A DNA stretch of 64,000 nt from an uncultured Opitutales bacterium (GTDB lineage: Bacteria; Verrucomicrobiota; Verrucomicrobiia; Opitutales; Intestinicryptomonadaceae). The notes under the pieces were generated by a model. That model made no database searches. It was not told the DNA's origin and saw only the letters and a list, made by a program, of their open reading frames with translations. Location: positions 1 through 64,000 of the forward strand of contig URDC01000003.1 in assembly GCA_900546565.1 (NCBI GenBank), in the 5' to 3' direction. The translations under genes and the position numbers were made by a program. Each line of letters opens with the position of its first letter. The stretch's first letter is position 1. Below, one piece after another: positions 41,636-48,519 of this stretch.

Positions 41636-42625
41636 TTAGGAGAGCATTTGGCGGAGACAATCCTCTCGCGAAATCTTGCCTTCAACTAAATCACAAAGCG
41701 ATTCCATCACAGGCAACCGCAAGTGGTAAAGACTTTCAAACATTCGGCAAATCTGAATTGTTTCAAGCCCCGCGCAAACACGCCCGTTGAGGGCGTTCTT
41801 GGCGTCTTCGACAGTCATTCCGCGCCCGAGACGCTCGCCCGTGGTGCGGTTGCGCGAGTCGGGACTCATACAGGTTGTCAAAACATCGCCCAAAATGGCG
41901 GATTCCTTGATGAAAGAGTCGCTCCACGCCCCGAGCGACGCCGCGGCGCGGTAGATTTCCTGAAAGCCGCGAGCCATAACGATTGCCTTGGTGTTCGCGC
42001 CAAGCTCCATACCGTCGCAAAAACCCGCGGCAAGGGCGACAATGTTTTTGAGAGCCGCGCCGATTTCGACACCCACAACGTCGTCGCTGGGGCGAACCCT
42101 GAAATGCGGCGTGCAAAAGTGGCGGGCGGCGTCGACACTGTCAATGTGGACGTCGAGAGCCACGACGGCTTCGGCATAGCGGTCTTGCGCGACTTCGTAG
42201 GCAATGTTCGGCCCCATAAGCGAGCCGAACGAGCCCGCCATGGGCAACGCTTCGCGCAGGATTTCGGACGGACGCTTCCACGTGCCGATTTCAATGCCCT
42301 TGCCCGCGTTTACCTGAATCGAGCCGCCCAAAACGAACTTGGCGAAATTCTGCGCGGTGGTTTTGAGGAACTGAATGGGCACAACCCAGACGACCATTTC
42401 CGCCCCCGTGAGGACTTCGGCGGGGTCGGAAGAAAACGCGACATTCTCGGGAACTTTGACTTGCGGCAGGAACGTCCTGTTCAGCCGCTCGCGGCGAACC
42501 GATTCGACAATTTCGGCTTCGCGCGCCCACACGGCGACATTTTCGACATTTTTCGACAGTATTATCGAAAGCGACGTCCCCCAAGCTCCGGCTCCGACAA
42601 CGGCTACTTTTTTAAAAGTTTTCAT
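41636..42625 (-). CDS. gpsA: Glycerol-3-phosphate dehydrogenase [NAD(P)+]
   Basis: 329 residues from the ATG at 42625, chosen because AGGAG lies eight bases upstream and the Rossmann motif VAVVGAGAWGTSLS starts at residue 6; codons further up to 42727 are noncoding and overlap the small ORF. Other GpsA blocks: VVWVVPIQFLK, NAGKGIE, GSLMGPNIAYEVA, GVEIGAALKNIVALAAG (catalytic Lys in ALKN), and SRNRTTGERLGRG. Makes sn-glycerol 3-phosphate for phospholipid synthesis in the cytoplasm. The repeat block begins directly after its stop. Confidence 0.96.
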   Translation of the reverse strand: MKTFKKVAVVGAGAWGTSLSIILSKNVENVAVWAREAEIVESVRRERLNRTFLPQVKVPENVAFSSDPAEVLTGAEMVVWVVPIQFLKTTAQNFAKFVLGGSIQVNAGKGIEIGTWKRPSEILREALPMAGSFGSLMGPNIAYEVAQDRYAEAVVALDVHIDSVDAARHFCTPHFRVRPSDDVVGVEIGAALKNIVALAAGFCDGMELGANTKAIVMARGFQEIYRAAASLGAWSDSFIKESAILGDVLTTCMSPDSRNRTTGERLGRGMTVEDAKNALNGRVCAGLETIQICRMFESLYHLRLPVMESLCDLVEGKISREDCLRQMLS

Positions 42626-42653
42626 AATAAAGCTCCTTATGTGCGGATATTTT

Positions 42654-42776
42654 CTAAGATGCCAACGCAAACGCGAACAGTGTTCCGAGCACGACAATAT
42701 AAAGCAACGCCAAAACAATGTTGGCAACGCCCGCCTTGGGATTTGTGAATTTTGAAAATATCATTTTGCGTTCCAT
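42654..42776 (-). CDS. Small single-span membrane protein (40 residues)
   Basis: Reads MERKMIFSKFTNPKAGVANI and then a clean hydrophobic helix (IVLALLYIVVLGTLFAFALA) ending in Ser and TAG. Ends 28 bases upstream of the gpsA start on the same strand, so it is likely co-transcribed. An internal ATG at 42764 preceded by GGAACGC may be the real start. No family recognised; a role as a small membrane-anchored partner is only a guess. Confidence 0.5.
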   Translation of the reverse strand: MERKMIFSKFTNPKAGVANIVLALLYIVVLGTLFAFALAS

Positions 42777-42856
42777 ACTTGCACAAACGCGCAAAAAAAG
42801 CAAGCGCATTTAAAATACATAAGCGGCGTTCGCCAACCCGAGCGGGCTTTCTGCGG

Positions 42857-43741
42857 TTAGTCGAGACGCCTCAGGCGGCGCAGCACCGCGCCCGAAACGC
42901 GCAAAAGAATACGCTCGGGCAACAGACGCACGAGAAACGTCTGGACGCGGTTTAGCAGCCCCACCACGACAAATTCGGCGTCGCGCGAAAGCGCGGTAAA
43001 CGCCGCAAGTGCGACATCTTCGGGCTTGTGCCCATACCACTTCGGCAGCGGCGCACTCTCGAAACCCGCCGACTTGAAAAACATACTCGAAGTGGGCCCT
43101 GGGCAGACACACAGACACTTGCAGCCCTCCCCGCGCAACTCGTCGGAAAGCGACATCGAAAAACTCTTCACAAACGCCTTTGTGGCGGCGTAAACCGACA
43201 ACTGCGGACACGCCTGAAACGCCGCGGTGCTCGCCACATTTATAATACCTCCGCGCCCCGCTACGATTTCGGGAAGAAACAACCCGCACAACGCAACAAC
43301 CGCCGAAACGTTGAGGGAAACCATATCGAGATTGCGCCGCAGCTCGGGCTTCGGAAACGCCCCATACGCGCCGAACCCCGAATTGTTTACAAGCAGGATT
43401 TTGGGCGCGCGCAAAAGGGCTTTCGAGAGATCGCAAAGGCGCGATTTTATACGCTCTGCGGCACGTCCGAGCGCGTCGCGGTCGGTGAGGTCGCATTCGA
43501 CGGATTCGAAAATCGGACAGCTTTCGAACTGCGTCGGCGAACGCGAAATGTTAAATACACGCACTGGGCGGGCTTCCGCGCCGAAGTTTGCGCCCGCGCT
43601 TGCACTTGCGCCGCCGCGCTCGGCTTCGAACGCATCCACAACAAAACGCGCAAACGCCTCGCCAATGCCCGACGACGCACCCGTAATTATAACTGCATCG
43701 TATTTCAATACTTCGTTTTTTGCCGATAATAACGCCGACAT
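42857..43741 (-). CDS. Short-chain dehydrogenase/reductase
   Basis: 294 residues from the ATG at 43741 (MSALLSAKNEVLKYDAVIIT), a start that places the cofactor motif TGASSGIGEAFARF about 20 residues in; the open frame continues upstream to 44074 through what looks like the hpf control region. Further SDR features: LLVNNSGFGAYGAF, GRGGIINVASTAAFQACPQLSVYAATKAFVKSFS with the catalytic Ser and YxxxK, and GPTSS. The C-terminal helix is hydrophobic and basic, as in DltE/YqjQ-type SDRs linked to membranes. Substrate unknown. Divergent from hpf with about 400 bases between starts. Confidence 0.88.
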   Translation of the reverse strand: MSALLSAKNEVLKYDAVIITGASSGIGEAFARFVVDAFEAERGGASASAGANFGAEARPVRVFNISRSPTQFESCPIFESVECDLTDRDALGRAAERIKSRLCDLSKALLRAPKILLVNNSGFGAYGAFPKPELRRNLDMVSLNVSAVVALCGLFLPEIVAGRGGIINVASTAAFQACPQLSVYAATKAFVKSFSMSLSDELRGEGCKCLCVCPGPTSSMFFKSAGFESAPLPKWYGHKPEDVALAAFTALSRDAEFVVVGLLNRVQTFLVRLLPERILLRVSGAVLRRLRRLD

Positions 43742-44139
43742 GCCAGTGAAATTTTTCCGATTAAAAATGCGATTGATCTTGACTTCTCCCGCCGAAAAAG
43801 AGATACTACTTTCGTTGAACGGAGCGGTTAACCTGACGGATTCGCGCGGATAAGTCCACAAAAAAATTCGCCGGAAATTTCCGCAAAAGCGGGCCGACCG
43901 CAAAGGTTCGACAAAAAAAGCTCTTTGACATAAAAAGTCGAAAAATCTTTCGCCCCGCACGGAACAAAAAATTCCGATGGGGGTCGAAACAAACAGACGT
44001 GTTGCGGGGCGCAAACCCCGACAACGGAACAAGCCGACCGCCGAACGCGCAAAACGCGCGGACGCCTTCGGCAAGACAAAAACGCTCCGAAATCCGACGA
44101 CAACTCCGAGGAGGACGGATTCTAACCCGAAAGGAAAAA
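43742..44139. other. Divergent control region between the SDR gene and hpf; long hpf leader
   Basis: No gene. Contains the hpf promoter candidate at 43779-43807. If used, it leaves a leader of over 300 bases that includes a hairpin at 44001-44025 (GTTGCGGGG with CCCCG-A-CAAC) and a stem closed by AATCCG (44091-44096) and CGGATT (44116-44121), which encloses a GGAGGA upstream of the true ribosome binding site. Confidence 0.4.
43779..43807 (+). promoter_or_regulatory. Candidate promoter for hpf
   Basis: TTGACT (43779-43784), 17-base spacer, GATACT (43802-43807). Another -35-like TTGACA at 43925-43930 has no good -10 at the proper distance. Confidence 0.35.
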
Positions 44140-44460
44140 ATGGATAACGAAATTATTATCTCCGGACAAAACATGGAACTTACGGATTCGCTCAAAGCAA
44201 GTGTCGAAACCAAGATGTCCAAGTTGTTCACCCACGACGACAGAATTATCAGACTGCGCGTCGAATTGTCCTACAAACCCAACAAGTCGCACTCGAACGA
44301 GTTCTGGGCGAAGGGACACATCGAAATTCAGGGGCCGGATATGATAGTTACCGTGGCAAGCGACGATATGTATAAATCAATCGACGACTTGATTGTAAAG
44401 CTTGTCAGAAAAATCCGCCGCCGCCACAGGCTGGAAAGAATCAAGCGCAAGGCTTGTTAG
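44140..44460 (+). CDS. hpf: Ribosome hibernation promoting factor (short HPF/RaiA family)
   Basis: 106 residues starting MDNEIIISGQNMELTDSLKASVETKMSKL, the beta-alpha-beta-beta-beta-alpha fold of the family, ending in the basic KLVRKIRRRHRLERIKRK. Lacks the C-terminal dimerisation domain of long HPF. Binds the 30S decoding region and helps keep ribosomes inactive in stationary phase. AAGGA lies five bases before the ATG. Stands between the SDR gene and moxR with a probable weak terminator (44481-44508) after it. Confidence 0.92.
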   Translation: MDNEIIISGQNMELTDSLKASVETKMSKLFTHDDRIIRLRVELSYKPNKSHSNEFWAKGHIEIQGPDMIVTVASDDMYKSIDDLIVKLVRKIRRRHRLERIKRKAC

Positions 44461-44480
44461 GACACTTTGAAAAACAGCTC

Positions 44481-44508
44481 GAAGCCCGCCCCGAAAAGGA
44501 CGGGCTTC
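44481..44508 (+). terminator. Hairpin downstream of hpf
   Basis: GAAGCCCG (44481-44488) pairs with CGGGCTTC (44501-44508). The following sequence is GCCGTTTATA, so the T tract is poor; it may stabilise or weakly terminate the transcript. The remaining bases to 44747 show no gene. Confidence 0.5.
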
Positions 44509-44747
44509 GCCGTTTATAAAAACGCGGAACTTCGATGTCGTGCGACAAACGCAACAGACGGCTTCCGTCCCCGTCCGGCAACACACAATCGGCGGCGCGG
44601 AAAAAATCGTCGAAAACGGTTTAAAACACCGAACAAACGCCGATTTATATTGTCGTAATAAAAACGCGCCGCAAAAACAAAAAGCTTGATTCGGCGCACA
44701 ACAAAAACACGCGCCGCAACGCGCGGCAAAAAACACCCGAAAAATTT

Positions 44748-45740
44748 ATGAGTACAAATCTGACCGAAATAAACGAAATGGTAAAGGCGTCGAGCGAGTG
44801 GACAACGCTTCTGCGGCGCGAAATGGGCAAAGTGCTTGTCGGACAAAAATACCTTGTCGACGGACTGCTCACGGGACTTCTGGCAAACGGACACGTCCTG
44901 CTTGAAGGCGTTCCGGGGCTTGCAAAAACGCTCGCGGTAAAGACAATGGCCTCTGCAATGGACTGTAAGTTCAGCCGAATCCAGTTCACGCCCGACCTTC
45001 TTCCCGCCGACATCGTTGGCACGCTAATCTACAATCAGCAAAAGGGCGAATTTCTGACGCAGAAAGGCCCCGTGTTTGCGAACGTCGTTTTGGCGGACGA
45101 AATCAACCGCGCCCCCGCAAAGGTTCAGAGCGCGTTGTTGGAGGCCATGCAGGAGCGGCAGGCGACCATCGGATCGCAGACATACGCCCTGCCCGAGCCG
45201 TTTTTGGTGCTCGCGACGCAGAACCCGATTGATCAAGAGGGCACATACACGCTGCCAGAGGCGCAGGTCGACAGATTTATGCTCAAACTCAAAGTCGGCT
45301 ACCCCGACAAGAAAGAGGAGCGTCTGATTCTGGACTTGATGGCGAAGACGAAGGTTGCCGAAAAGGTCGATGTTGTCGTTTCGCCCGAAAAAATTATGCA
45401 GTCGCGCCTCGCCGTCGATCAGGTCTACATCGACGACAAAATCAAGGACTACATCGTAGACATCGTTTTCGCGACGCGCGAACCCGCAAAATACGGGCTT
45501 GGCGAGCTTGAAAATATGATTGAATTCGGCGCAAGCCCCCGCGCGACAATCGCGCTGACCCTCGCGGCAAAGGCGCACGCTTTCCTGCAATCTCGCGGAT
45601 ACGTCGTCCCGCAGGACATCAAGGACATCGCATTCGACGTCCTGCGCCACCGTATAATTACGAGCTACGAAGCCGAGGCCGAGGGAGTAGACTCCGAAGA
45701 CATCATCGAAAAAACGCTCAATAAAATCGCCGTTCCCTAA
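44748..45740 (+). CDS. MoxR-family AAA+ ATPase
   Basis: 330 residues. Walker A LLEGVPGLAKT (about residue 49), Walker B VVLADEINRAPAKVQSALLEAMQERQ, sensor 1 LVLATQNPIDQEGTYTLPEAQVDRF and the arginine finger region, all in standard MoxR order. MoxR proteins act as chaperones for von Willebrand factor proteins, here presumably BatA and BatB. First gene of a seven-gene run that continues without terminators to 53725; DUF58 starts 27 bases after its stop. Confidence 0.95.
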   Translation: MSTNLTEINEMVKASSEWTTLLRREMGKVLVGQKYLVDGLLTGLLANGHVLLEGVPGLAKTLAVKTMASAMDCKFSRIQFTPDLLPADIVGTLIYNQQKGEFLTQKGPVFANVVLADEINRAPAKVQSALLEAMQERQATIGSQTYALPEPFLVLATQNPIDQEGTYTLPEAQVDRFMLKLKVGYPDKKEERLILDLMAKTKVAEKVDVVVSPEKIMQSRLAVDQVYIDDKIKDYIVDIVFATREPAKYGLGELENMIEFGASPRATIALTLAAKAHAFLQSRGYVVPQDIKDIAFDVLRHRIITSYEAEAEGVDSEDIIEKTLNKIAVP

Positions 45741-45767
45741 GCCGAGCGCGGATTCGCAAAAAAAGCA

Positions 45768-46691
45768 ATGAGCGACAAAATCACAGATATGCTCAAAAAG
45801 GTGCGGCAAATCGAAATCCGCACCAACCGCAACGTAAGCGACGCGCTCGCGGGAGCGTACCAGAGCGTCTTTAAGGGTCGCGGCATGGATTTCGAAGAGG
45901 CTCGCGAATACGCTTTCGGCGACGAAATCAGGTCGATTGACTGGAACGTCACCGCGCGGACGGGCAAGGCTCATGTCAAGAAATTCCGCGAGGAGCGCGA
46001 GCTTACGATGATGATTGCCGTCGACCTCTCGGCGAGCGGCGACTTCGGCAGTAAAGACATTTCAAAGCGCGAACTCGCCGCCGAGCTCGCGAGCACGCTC
46101 GCCTTTTCCGCCGCCCGCAACAGCGACAAAGTGGGGCTTGCCCTCTTCACCGACGGCGTTGAAAAAATTATTCCCCCGCGCAAGGGACGCCGCCACATTC
46201 TGCGCCTAATCCGCGACATTCTGTTTTTCAAGCCCGCCCGACGCGGCACAAACATTACCGCCGCCCTCGACGAGATAAACCGTATGTTGAAGCGCAAGGC
46301 AATCGTCGTCCTGATAAGCGATTTCCTGCAAGGCCCAGACGGCAGGCTGCCCGAGTGCGGCGGCAAAAACAAGAGCGAAATCTTCAAGTCTCTGGACATC
46401 ACCAACCGCCGCCACGACCTCATTTGCTTCGAGCTTGTCGACGCCCGCGAGCTCGTGCTGCCGCGCAACATAGGCGTCATAACCCTCGAAGATTCCGAGA
46501 CGGGCGAAACCGTCGAGCTCGACACGTCGAACCGCGCGGTCGTCGACGAATACGAAAAAATCAACAAAACGCGCCTGAAAAAATTCAGGCTCGAACTGGC
46601 GAAATCGAAAATCGACCTCTTGGAGGCGCGAACCGACAAACCCTTTATCACAACATTGCGCAAGTTTTTCGACTCGCGCTCAAAAAGATGA
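45768..46691 (+). CDS. DUF58 domain protein (Bat operon)
   Basis: 307 residues. The DUF58 signature GRGMDFEEAREYAFGDEIRSIDWNVTARTGKAHVKKFREERE is at about residues 40-80, followed by a von Willebrand-like domain with MIAVDLSASGDF (DxSxS metal site). Invariably linked to moxR in many phyla; thought to connect the ATPase to membrane VWA proteins. No membrane helix. The next gene overlaps its stop by four bases. Confidence 0.93.
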   Translation: MSDKITDMLKKVRQIEIRTNRNVSDALAGAYQSVFKGRGMDFEEAREYAFGDEIRSIDWNVTARTGKAHVKKFREERELTMMIAVDLSASGDFGSKDISKRELAAELASTLAFSAARNSDKVGLALFTDGVEKIIPPRKGRRHILRLIRDILFFKPARRGTNITAALDEINRMLKRKAIVVLISDFLQGPDGRLPECGGKNKSEIFKSLDITNRRHDLICFELVDARELVLPRNIGVITLEDSETGETVELDTSNRAVVDEYEKINKTRLKKFRLELAKSKIDLLEARTDKPFITTLRKFFDSRSKR

Positions 46692-47485
46692 AATTTGCTT
46701 TGAAAACATTTTACGCGTTATTTTGCGCCTACACTCTTTGCGCAGTTTCGGCATCGGCACAGTCGGCGCAAAACGCGCCCGCAACCGCGCAAAACGCGCC
46801 CGCGACGGTAAAGCTCGCGCCCGACAATTCGGCGCAACAACCCCCCGCGCAGTTCGCCCCGAACGCGGCGGCGCACCCCTCGCCCGAGGAAATCGCCAAA
46901 CAGAAAGAGGCGCAAATAAGAGCCCAGCGCGAGGCAAAACGCAAACTTCTGCAACCGCTCTTTGCCGAAATAAAGCCGCAGACCGAAAAGCTCTCGGATT
47001 CGTTTTTCGACGAATACAAATACCACATCGCCTCAGCCGCGGCCGCGCTTTGTATCGCAGTTTTGATTGCCGCGGTGCTGCTGCGAAAAAAACAGAAAAA
47101 GCTTTCGCCGTTCGAGCTTGCGCGGCTGCGCCTCGATGCCCTGCAAGCCGCCGCCGACAAATTCTCGGCAAAAGACTTCGCCCTCGAAGCGAGCCAAATC
47201 GCGCGCGACTACATCGACCAGGCGCGCGGCATTCCCGCGCCCGAGCGCACGACCGAGGAATTTTTAAAGCTCGCTTCCGCCGCCGAATTTTTCGACGACG
47301 ACGCGAAAAAACTGCTCGCCGAATTGCTGGAACTCGCCGACATTGCGAAATTCGCAAACCACAGCTTCGCCGACGGAGAGCGCGCGCAAATGCTCGCAAA
47401 CGTCCGCAGTTTCGTCGAGTCCGACAACGCGTCGATTGAGCGCGAAAAAGCCGAAAAGACAAACACGAAAGGCGTGCAAAAATGA
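46688..47485 (+). CDS. DUF4381-type membrane protein of the Bat operon
   Basis: 265 residues from the ATG at 46688, which overlaps the DUF58 stop (ATGA) and gives a signal peptide (MKFALKTFYALFCAYTLCAVSASA). A periplasmic Ala/Gln/Pro-rich stretch with two AQNAPAT repeats is followed by a membrane helix (about 118-136, IASAAAALCIAVLIAAVLL), then a cytoplasmic part with SPFELARLRLDAL and DYIDQARGIPAPERTTEEFL as in DUF4381 proteins found between DUF58 and BatA. Probably a scaffold in the complex. Overlaps batA by four bases. Confidence 0.8.
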   Translation: MKFALKTFYALFCAYTLCAVSASAQSAQNAPATAQNAPATVKLAPDNSAQQPPAQFAPNAAAHPSPEEIAKQKEAQIRAQREAKRKLLQPLFAEIKPQTEKLSDSFFDEYKYHIASAAAALCIAVLIAAVLLRKKQKKLSPFELARLRLDALQAAADKFSAKDFALEASQIARDYIDQARGIPAPERTTEEFLKLASAAEFFDDDAKKLLAELLELADIAKFANHSFADGERAQMLANVRSFVESDNASIEREKAEKTNTKGVQK

Positions 47486-48519
47486 ATTTCGAATTTGCAA
47501 ATCCCGAATTTCTGTGGGCGTTGTTGCTTTTGCCCGCGCTGATTTTCCTGCGCGGGGCAAGCGGGGCGAATGCGGCGATACGCTTTTCCAGCGTTGCAAT
47601 CGCCGCGCAGGCGGCAAAGAAAAGCAGGTCGAAGGCGGGCGCGGTAAAGTTCGCGCTGACGCTGCTTGCGCTCGCGCTTTTGATATTTGCGCTGGCGCGT
47701 CCGCGTCAGGGCACGGGCTATGTCGAGCGCGAGGAAAGCGGCATAGACATTATGCTTACAATCGACCTTTCTGGCTCTATGGCGGGGCTCGATTTTACCG
47801 CCGACCCCAGCCGCCCGCTCACGCGCCTGGACGCCGTAAAAAAGGTAATCGACGAATTTATCCGCAACCGCCCCAACGACAGAATCGGTATGACGGCGTT
47901 CGCGGCAAACGCGTTTTTAGTCTCGCCCATGACGCTCAACCACGACTGGCTTTTGCAGAACCAGCAGCGGCTCGACATCGGCGCAATCGACCCGAACCGC
48001 ACCGCGATAGGCTCGGCAATCGTCCTGAGCGTCGACAAGCTCCGCAGCATTAAAAACGCGAAGTCGCGCGTGATAATCCTGCTTACCGACGGCGAGAACA
48101 ACGCGGGTAAAATCTCGCCGATAGCCGCCGCCGAGGCCGCCGCGACGTTCGACATAAAAATCTACACAATCTTCGTCGGCAACGAGGGCGTGATTAAAAG
48201 CGCGGCTCTCGACGACGACAACCGCGTAATCCGCGACTCGGCGGGCAACCCCGTCTATGCGCAGAACACGCTCTCTTCGGGCGACGACGGCACGCTCGGC
48301 AAAATCGCCGAAATCACGGGCGGCAAATTCTACCGCGCGCGCTCGCTAAAACAGCTCGACGCAATCTACAAGGAAATCGACAGGCTCGAAACAACCCCCG
48401 TAAAACTGCGCAATTACACGTCCTACATTGAACTGTTCCAGTATTTCGCGGCAGCCGCGCTTGCGGTGCTCGCGCTTAAATTGATATTGGCAAACACAAA
48501 ATACAAAACCCTTCCATGA
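47482..48519 (+). CDS. batA: BatA-type von Willebrand factor A membrane protein
   Basis: 345 residues. N-terminal hydrophobic pair (FLWALLLLPALIFLRG and KFALTLLALALLIFALARPRQ) with the BatA-like FANPEFLWALLLLP start, then a VWA domain with metal site TIDLSGSM (about residue 93), TPKK-like loop, LTDGENNAG, and ending in a C-terminal helix (FAAAALAVLALKLIL). The VWA faces the periplasm. Bat proteins support envelope integrity and aerotolerance in Bacteroides and Leptospira; exact role is unclear. Overlaps both neighbours by four bases. Confidence 0.93.
   Translation: MNFEFANPEFLWALLLLPALIFLRGASGANAAIRFSSVAIAAQAAKKSRSKAGAVKFALTLLALALLIFALARPRQGTGYVEREESGIDIMLTIDLSGSMAGLDFTADPSRPLTRLDAVKKVIDEFIRNRPNDRIGMTAFAANAFLVSPMTLNHDWLLQNQQRLDIGAIDPNRTAIGSAIVLSVDKLRSIKNAKSRVIILLTDGENNAGKISPIAAAEAAATFDIKIYTIFVGNEGVIKSAALDDDNRVIRDSAGNPVYAQNTLSSGDDGTLGKIAEITGGKFYRARSLKQLDAIYKEIDRLETTPVKLRNYTSYIELFQYFAAAALAVLALKLILANTKYKTLP

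Noticed and set aside
41300..41640. CRISPR array
   Set aside because: Repeats are two direct copies plus one inverted partial copy, with no regular spacer size and no cas genes in the window.
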